A DNA stretch of 11,397 bases from Acetobacteraceae bacterium (GTDB lineage Bacteria; Pseudomonadota; Alphaproteobacteria; Acetobacterales; Acetobacteraceae), in assembly GCA_947478535.1 (NCBI GenBank), contig CANJXD010000142.1:1-11397 (forward strand). Reading direction: 5' to 3'. The notes under the pieces were generated by a model that saw only the letters and a program-made list of their open reading frames with translations, was not told where the DNA came from and ran no database searches. Both the position numbers and the translations under genes were made by a program. Positions 7,300 through 11,397 of the stretch are shown here, piece by piece; position 1 is the first letter of the stretch, and each line of letters starts with the position of its first letter.

Positions 7300-7325
7300 C
7301 CCTTCCCCACAAATGTGGGAGAGGG
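7300..7325. repeat. Imperfect 11-bp hairpin between dioxygenase and second Bug gene
   Basis: CCCTTCCCCAC (7300-7310) pairs with GTGGGAGAGGG (7315-7325) around AAAT, with one G-T pair and one mismatch. Just upstream, CCCC-TC-GGGG (7271-7280) begins two bases after the dioxygenase stop. There is no T-run, so intrinsic termination is weakly supported. The C-rich arm and G-rich arm resemble dispersed intergenic palindromes that I associate with GC-rich alphaproteobacterial genomes; that needs a genome-wide search. It lies 57-82 bp upstream of the next start and could tune expression of the second Bug gene. Confidence 0.4.
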
Positions 7326-7373
7326 AGCAGGTTGCACCGGTGGCGCTGCGCGCTTACTTCGGCGCGAATGCCT

Positions 7374-7379
7374 GGGAGG
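7374..7379 (+). promoter_or_regulatory. Ribosome site that decides the start of the second Bug gene
   Basis: GGGAGG lies only 2 bases before the ATG at 7382 but 8 bases before the in-frame ATG at 7388. Normal spacing is about 5-10 bases, so 7388 is preferred. Confidence 0.6.
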
Positions 7380-7387
7380 CCATGACC

Positions 7388-8362
7388 ATGACCCTGAACC
7401 GTCGCGCCGTGCTCGGCACCGCCCTCGCCACGCCCGCCCTTGGTGCTGCCTTTGCGCAAGCGCCCTGGGCGCCGACCAGGCCTGTGCGGATCGTCGTCCC
7501 CTTCCAGGGCGGCGGGGCCACGGACCTGACGGCGCGGCTCTTCGCGGAACGGATGACACCGCTGCTTGGCCAACCCGTCGTGGTGGACAACCGCCCCGGT
7601 GCAGGCGGCAATCTGGGCGCGGAGCTGGTCGCCAAGGCCGATCCGGATGGTCACACGCTGCTGATGTGCACGATCGGCACCGCCAGCATCAACCAGTTCC
7701 TCTACAGCCGGATGCCGTTCCGGCAGGATGAGCTGGCGGCCGTCGCGCTGGCCAACCTGGTGGCGAATGCGATCATCGTGAATCCCAGCGTGCCGGCCAG
7801 GACCTTCGCGGAATTCCTGGCCTATGCAAAGGCCAATCCGGGCAAACTGAACTACGGCACGCCGGGCAATGGCACCTCCGGCCATCTCTCGGGCGAATAC
7901 CTGAAGGTGCGCGCCGGGATCGACCTGACCCATGTGCCCTATCGCGGCACCGGCGGCGTGGTGCCGGACCTGCTCGCGGGCAACCTCCAGGTCGCGGTGG
8001 ACAACCTGCCGGCCTACCTGCCGCATGTCCGCGAAGGCCGGATGCGGATGCTGGCCGTGACGTCGAAGGAACGCTGGTTCGCGATGCCGGACGTGCCGAC
8101 CGTGATCGAAGGCGGCGTGGCGGGCTTCGAGGCGGTGGCCTGGTTCGGCGTGCAGGCCCCGGCGCGCGTGCCGGCGCCGATCCTTGCCCGCTACGCCTCC
8201 ATCATCGAGGACCTGTCCCGCGACCCGCAGGTGATCGCGCGGCAGCGGGATTTCGGCGCCGAGCCCTACTTCCTCGGCCCGCAGGCCTTCGAGGCCTTCA
8301 TTCGCGCCGAGAACGAGAAGTGGCGCGAAGTGGTCCGCCTGGCCGGCGCCAAGCTGGACTGA
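7388..8362 (+). CDS. Bug-family (TctC-like) solute-binding protein, second copy
   Basis: This 324-aa protein is a close paralog of the Bug protein at 5190, sharing long aligned stretches such as the Y-A-K-A-N-P-G-K-L-N block and V-D-N-L-P. Its signal peptide has a twin arginine (N4-R-R-A-V-L-G) and ends near A21-F-A-Q. Family motifs are P32-V-R-I-V-V, the ligand loop F39-Q-G-G-G-A-T-D46, D67-N-R-P-G-A-G-G-N-L-G77 and P86-D-G-H-T-L-L92. The ligand loop differs from that of the first copy, which suggests a different or broader ligand range. It lies 118 bp after the dioxygenase on the same strand and is either the third gene of that operon or has its own control through the intervening hairpin. 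Its stop is 4 bp from the stop of the convergent cellulase gene. An ATG two codons upstream (7382) is a less likely start. Confidence 0.92.
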   Translation: MTLNRRAVLGTALATPALGAAFAQAPWAPTRPVRIVVPFQGGGATDLTARLFAERMTPLLGQPVVVDNRPGAGGNLGAELVAKADPDGHTLLMCTIGTASINQFLYSRMPFRQDELAAVALANLVANAIIVNPSVPARTFAEFLAYAKANPGKLNYGTPGNGTSGHLSGEYLKVRAGIDLTHVPYRGTGGVVPDLLAGNLQVAVDNLPAYLPHVREGRMRMLAVTSKERWFAMPDVPTVIEGGVAGFEAVAWFGVQAPARVPAPILARYASIIEDLSRDPQVIARQRDFGAEPYFLGPQAFEAFIRAENEKWREVVRLAGAKLD

Positions 8363-8366
8363 GGGC

Positions 8367-10793
8367 CTACAGGATCCAGTCGTTGATGACGCCGATGCCG
8401 GTGCCATCGGCGATGGAGGCGTTGACGGCGTCGGAGAGCACGACGTTGAAGCGTTCCGCCAGCTCCGTCGCCTCGTCGCCCAGGATGGCGATGGCGATGG
8501 TGCGGCTGGTCTCGCCAGGGTTGAAGACCAGGGTGCCATTGGCCTTCACGTAGTCGGCCTCCGACGCCGTGCCGGCGACGGTGTGCCATTTGACGCTGAC
8601 GGCCTTGTCGAAAGCCTGGCTCAGCTTCACCTCGAAGCTCGCCTGGGCGAGCGCGGGGGCGCTGTCGGGCAGGATGGCGTCGATGGCGGCGATCTTGTTG
8701 GACAGCACCGTGGTCCAGTCATCCGCCAGGATGCCGCCGGTATCGCCGGAATCCGGGTTCCAGGACCAATAGGCGTAGGACACGCCTGGCCCCGCCACGT
8801 CCTTGTCCCCATCCGCGTCGACATCACCGGACATGTAGGCGACCAGCTTTTCCAGCCAGGCGACATCCTTCGGGTCCGTCAGCTTGGTGCCGAATTCGCC
8901 GATGAAGACGGGCGCATCACCCTGCCGCCAGAGATGCCCCCACATCTGGTCGAACAGCGCGGGCAGGTGGTCCGCGAAATCCGGGCTGCTGAAGAAGGGC
9001 TGCGCCCAGACCGAGTTCGGATAGTCATGCGCGGAGTAGACGAGCTTGTTGGCGACATCGAGCTCGACGGGCCGATCCTCGGCACCCATCAGGTTGCCGC
9101 CCCACCAGTAGTACTGGCCGTCATGCTGGGCGACGCCCTCGACGAAGATCAGCCAGTCCGGGTTCACCGCCAGCGCCGCGTTGCCGGCGCGCTCGGCGGC
9201 CGTCGCCCAGGCATCCCAGGTCGCGGAATGCGGCTCATTGGACAGGTCCGCGCCGATCACGGTGGGGTTGCCGGCGTAGCGTTCGGCCAGCGTCTCCCAC
9301 ATCTCGATCCAGCGCGCCTCGGTATAGGCGCCGTCATGCCACAGGCCATTGCCGTTCGGCCCGGCGCCGGCGCCGCTGCGGTGATGGTCGAGGATGATGC
9401 GCAGGCCGATATCGCCGGCATAGCCGACGATCTTGTCCATCATCCGCAATGGCGTGAGGCCGGCGAGGTCCGGGTTCAGCGCGAAGTTGATACCCGTGAG
9501 CGTGCCGCCATCGAGCACCGCCTGGGCGGAGAATGGCAGGCGGATGGCGTTGAAGCCGACCTCCTGCATCTGGTCCATCATGTCCTGCCAGTTGCGGACA
9601 TTGAGGCCATGCGGTGCGAAGCCGCCATCCTCCATGCCGAACCAGTTCACCGCGGCGATCTTCACCGCCGTGCCGCTGGCGTCGATGATGTCCCCGCCAC
9701 GGGTGGACAGCGCGCCCACCATCGCATGGCCGGTGGAGACGGCGCCTTCGCGCACCGCCACCGCATCGGCGATGGTGATCTTCGGCAGGTCGTCATTTCG
9801 GATTGTGCCGACGCCGGTGCCATCCTCGATGACGCCCCGCACCGGGGCGGTGAGCAGCAGATGCACCGTCTCATCCGCCTCGACCGCCTTGTCGCCGCGC
9901 ACGCTGACGGTGACGGTCTTCTGCGTCTCGCCGACCGCGAAGGTCAGCGTGCCGCTGCGCGCGATGTAGTCATCCAGCGCCGAGGCCGTGCCATTCGCGG
10001 TCGCGAAGCCGACCGAGACCGTGGCGTTGGCGGCGTGCGAGAGGCTGACGGTGTAGACCAGGCTGACCCTGCCCGAGACGCCTTCCAGCACCGAAGCGTC
10101 GGAGACGCTGATGCGTGGCGCATCGTCATCCGACACCCTGGCGATGCCTTCGGAATCGCCGAGCGTGCCGCCCTTGGCGGCGGCGAGTTGGAGGCGGAAG
10201 GTCTCATTCGCCTCGATCGTGGTGTCGTCGGTCAGGGCGATGCGGACCTGCTTCACCGTCTCGCCCGCCGCGAAGGTCACGGTGCCGACCGTTGCCGTGA
10301 AATCCGCCCCGGCCTTGGCCGAGCCGTTGCGGGTGCCGTAGCCGACGGAGACGGTGCCACTCGACGCGTGGGAGAGGGTCACGGTGAAGACCGCGAAGCC
10401 GTCATCTTCCACCGCGACGGTGTCGGAGACGGAGATGACGGGCGGTGTGGTGGGAACCGGCGGAGGCGGCGGGGGTGGCGGCGTCAGGCTCGTCACCTCC
10501 GGCCCGGCCAGGGCCCAGCCCAGCGGCACAACCTCCGCCGAAGTGCCAGAGGCGGAGAGCCCAAAGGTGACGGTGGCGCCAGGGGCGACCGTGCCGTTCC
10601 AGCCAGTGGCGCGGATGAGGTAGCGCGAGCCTTCCCGCGCCACGATCTCGGCTCCCCACATGCTGTCGATGCTGAAGGCGGCGTCGAAGGCGAGCGTCCA
10701 GCCGCTCAGCGCCGTGTCTGGCGTGAAGCTGATCTGCCCGACGAAGCCGACGCCCCAGTCTGTGGTCCGCTGGAAGGAATATTGAGCGGGCAT
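8367..10793 (-). CDS. GH5 cellulase-like protein: CBM2, two Calx-beta domains and a Calx-beta domain split by the GH5 domain
   Basis: This 808-aa protein is predicted to be an extracellular beta-1,4-glucanase. Residues 4-95 form a family 2 cellulose-binding module (W13, W32, W46, W65; G70-A-T-V-T-F-G). A polyproline linker (105-112) follows, then Calx-beta domains at about 118-224 and 226-335. A third begins at 337 (I339-T-I-A-D to E349-G350), is interrupted by the GH5 catalytic domain (about 360-707), and resumes at F720-E-V-K-L-S to N804. GH5 residues are R418, H470, acid/base E520 in S-N-E-P, H589, nucleophile E633 in I-G-E-F-G-T, and W676/W678. D657-D667 is an acidic, calcium-loop-like stretch. 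There is no signal peptide: the start at 10793 leads straight into CBM2, and an in-frame stop lies at 10853-10851. The last residues, D-W-I-L, resemble a type I secretion end. Substrate specificity within GH5 is inferred. Confidence 0.88.
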   Translation of the reverse strand: MPAQYSFQRTTDWGVGFVGQISFTPDTALSGWTLAFDAAFSIDSMWGAEIVAREGSRYLIRATGWNGTVAPGATVTFGLSASGTSAEVVPLGWALAGPEVTSLTPPPPPPPPVPTTPPVISVSDTVAVEDDGFAVFTVTLSHASSGTVSVGYGTRNGSAKAGADFTATVGTVTFAAGETVKQVRIALTDDTTIEANETFRLQLAAAKGGTLGDSEGIARVSDDDAPRISVSDASVLEGVSGRVSLVYTVSLSHAANATVSVGFATANGTASALDDYIARSGTLTFAVGETQKTVTVSVRGDKAVEADETVHLLLTAPVRGVIEDGTGVGTIRNDDLPKITIADAVAVREGAVSTGHAMVGALSTRGGDIIDASGTAVKIAAVNWFGMEDGGFAPHGLNVRNWQDMMDQMQEVGFNAIRLPFSAQAVLDGGTLTGINFALNPDLAGLTPLRMMDKIVGYAGDIGLRIILDHHRSGAGAGPNGNGLWHDGAYTEARWIEMWETLAERYAGNPTVIGADLSNEPHSATWDAWATAAERAGNAALAVNPDWLIFVEGVAQHDGQYYWWGGNLMGAEDRPVELDVANKLVYSAHDYPNSVWAQPFFSSPDFADHLPALFDQMWGHLWRQGDAPVFIGEFGTKLTDPKDVAWLEKLVAYMSGDVDADGDKDVAGPGVSYAYWSWNPDSGDTGGILADDWTTVLSNKIAAIDAILPDSAPALAQASFEVKLSQAFDKAVSVKWHTVAGTASEADYVKANGTLVFNPGETSRTIAIAILGDEATELAERFNVVLSDAVNASIADGTGIGVINDWIL
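8705..8790 (-). repeat. Copy 1 of an 86-bp direct repeat shared by the two cellulase paralogs
   Basis: Aligned by eye with 11312-11397, 79 of 86 bases match without gaps. It encodes the end of the GH5 barrel (the Y-W-S-W-N-P to D-D-W-T-T-V-L region). The other copy reaches the window edge, so the repeat probably continues further into the neighbouring gene. Confidence 0.85.
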
Positions 10794-10943
10794 GATACCC
10801 CGAATCCCGATGCAACCTGTGCGGGTTGATCCCACGGGGATCAGGCTTCGTCAACGATCAAATTCATCAATCAGTCTCATGCGCAGAAACGTGTGAGAAA
10901 CTCTTTTGTCTCGCGGCCCTCCCCCTCGTGCGGCCGCCCCCCT
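10794..10943 (-). promoter_or_regulatory. Intergenic region upstream of the cellulase gene, with inverted repeats
   Basis: This 150-bp gap lies between the two tandem cellulase genes and is AT-richer than its surroundings at about 10850-10910. It contains a perfect inverted repeat TGATCCC-ACG-GGGATCA (10827-10833, 10837-10843), 34 bp before the start at 10793, suitable for a dimeric regulator. Two direct ATCAA repeats lie at 10857-10861 and 10866-10870. A further stem, GCGGCC (10913-10918) with GGCCGC (10932-10937), follows the upstream paralog's stop but lacks a T-run. TTGACG (minus strand, 10855-10850) is a possible -35, without a convincing -10. The ribosome site before 10793 is weak (GGGG). 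Confidence 0.4.
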
Positions 10944-11397
10944 TCAGAACACCCAGTCCGTGCTGATCAGTGAACCGCCATCATCATTGCCGATGCTGGC
11001 GATGCCGAGGCTGTCGCCCAGCGCGGCGCCGGTCGGGTCATACAGTTCGACCTTGAACCATTCCGAGGCTTCCTGGTCGCCGTCACCGATCAGGGTCACG
11101 GCGATGGTCTTGCTCGTCTCCCCGGGGTTGAAGGTCAGCAGGCCGCTGGCGCGGACATAGTCGGCCTCCGTCGCCGTGCCGGCGGTGGTGCGCCAGTTCA
11201 CGGTCACGCTGTTCGTCACCGCCGCTTCCAGCGTCACGGTGAACAGCGCCTGGTGCACGGGTTGCAAGGCATCCGGCAGGATCGGGTCCAGCATCGCGAT
11301 CTTGGAAGCGAGCACCGTGGTCCAGTCATCGGCCAGGACGCCGCCGGTATCGCCGGAGTTCGGGTTCCAGGACCAATAGGCATAGGACGCGCCCGGC
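10944..11397 (-). CDS. Second GH5/Calx-beta cellulase-like protein (C-terminal part; runs off the right edge)
   Basis: The visible 150 residues align with the C-terminus of the complete cellulase gene at 8367. They start inside the GH5 domain (P-G-A-S-Y-A-Y-W-S-W-N-P, then D-D-W-T-T-V-L), then enter the second part of a Calx-beta domain (T-A-G-T-A-T-E-A-D-Y, L-L-T-F-N-P-G-E-T-S-K-T-I-A-V), with the same direct junction. So this protein very likely has the same split-domain design. After the Calx-beta end (G-N-D-D) it has a short extra tail, G-G-S-L-I-S-T-D-W-V-F. The final D-W-V-F parallels the D-W-I-L of its paralog. The gene ends 150 bp upstream of the paralog's start on the same strand, a tandem duplication. 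The N-terminal domains lie outside the window and cannot be stated. Confidence 0.8.
   Translation of the reverse strand, partial: PGASYAYWSWNPNSGDTGGVLADDWTTVLASKIAMLDPILPDALQPVHQALFTVTLEAAVTNSVTVNWRTTAGTATEADYVRASGLLTFNPGETSKTIAVTLIGDGDQEASEWFKVELYDPTGAALGDSLGIASIGNDDGGSLISTDWVF
11312..11397 (-). repeat. Copy 2 of the 86-bp direct repeat shared by the cellulase paralogs
   Basis: This is the partner of 8705-8790, about 92% identical by eye (7 mismatches, no gaps). It stops only because the window ends. Most of the mismatches are synonymous. Confidence 0.85.

Noticed and set aside
8583..10829. A 748-codon plus-strand open frame opposite the cellulase
   Set aside because: It lies wholly antisense to a clear multidomain enzyme and has the Asp/Gly/Arg/His-rich look of a complementary-strand shadow.
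10857..10870. Two TTGAT half-sites on the minus strand that look like a second FNR-type box
   Set aside because: They are direct repeats (TTGAT-GAAT-TTGAT), not the inverted arrangement a dimeric FNR/FixK protein needs.
10913..10937. GCGGCC/GGCCGC stem after the second cellulase gene as an intrinsic terminator
   Set aside because: The loop is 13 bases and no T-run follows on the minus strand; it is mentioned only as part of the intergenic region.

Overview
The window is very GC-rich throughout (G/C at most third codon positions) and tightly packed with genes. It carries four periplasmic solute-binding proteins, two of them of the Bug/TctC family, an NdvA/ChvA-like glucan exporter and a TauD/TfdA-type dioxygenase. 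This mix suggests an alphaproteobacterium, most plausibly the Acetobacteraceae (Roseomonas-like). That placement is inference from gene content and composition; there is no rRNA or other marker gene. I saw no tRNA or rRNA gene, insertion sequence or CRISPR array.

Left block (1-4943), all on the minus strand. In transcription order it holds an NdvA/ChvA-type ABC exporter, a stand-alone two-CBS-domain protein, a family-5 (peptide/nickel-type) solute-binding protein whose start overlaps the CBS gene by 20 bp, a small histidine-rich HicA-like protein, and the N-terminal part of a TRAP (DctP-type) solute-binding protein that runs off the left edge. A perfect FNR/FixK-type box (TTGAT-N4-ATCAA) lies 57 bp upstream of the HicA-like gene. 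Its spacing would suit activation of that gene, and perhaps of the TRAP gene behind it, when oxygen is low.

Middle block (5190-8362), on the plus strand, divergent from the exporter across a 246-bp gap: Bug protein, Fe(II)/2-oxoglutarate dioxygenase, second Bug protein. This looks like a small uptake-plus-catabolism operon with an unknown organic-acid-like substrate. No TctA/TctB membrane components are present.

Right block (8367-11397), on the minus strand and converging on the Bug operon with a 4-bp gap: two tandem paralogous GH5 cellulase-like proteins, one complete and one cut by the right edge. The complete protein reads CBM2, polyproline linker, Calx-beta, Calx-beta, then a third Calx-beta domain with the whole GH5 catalytic domain inserted between its first and second strands. 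It has no N-terminal signal peptide. Both paralogs end in Asp-Trp-hydrophobic-hydrophobic, which resembles the C-terminal signal of some type I secretion substrates. This split-domain, apparently type-I-secreted cellulase pair is the most unusual system in the window. The FNR-type box and the leader hairpins are the most interesting regulatory signals.
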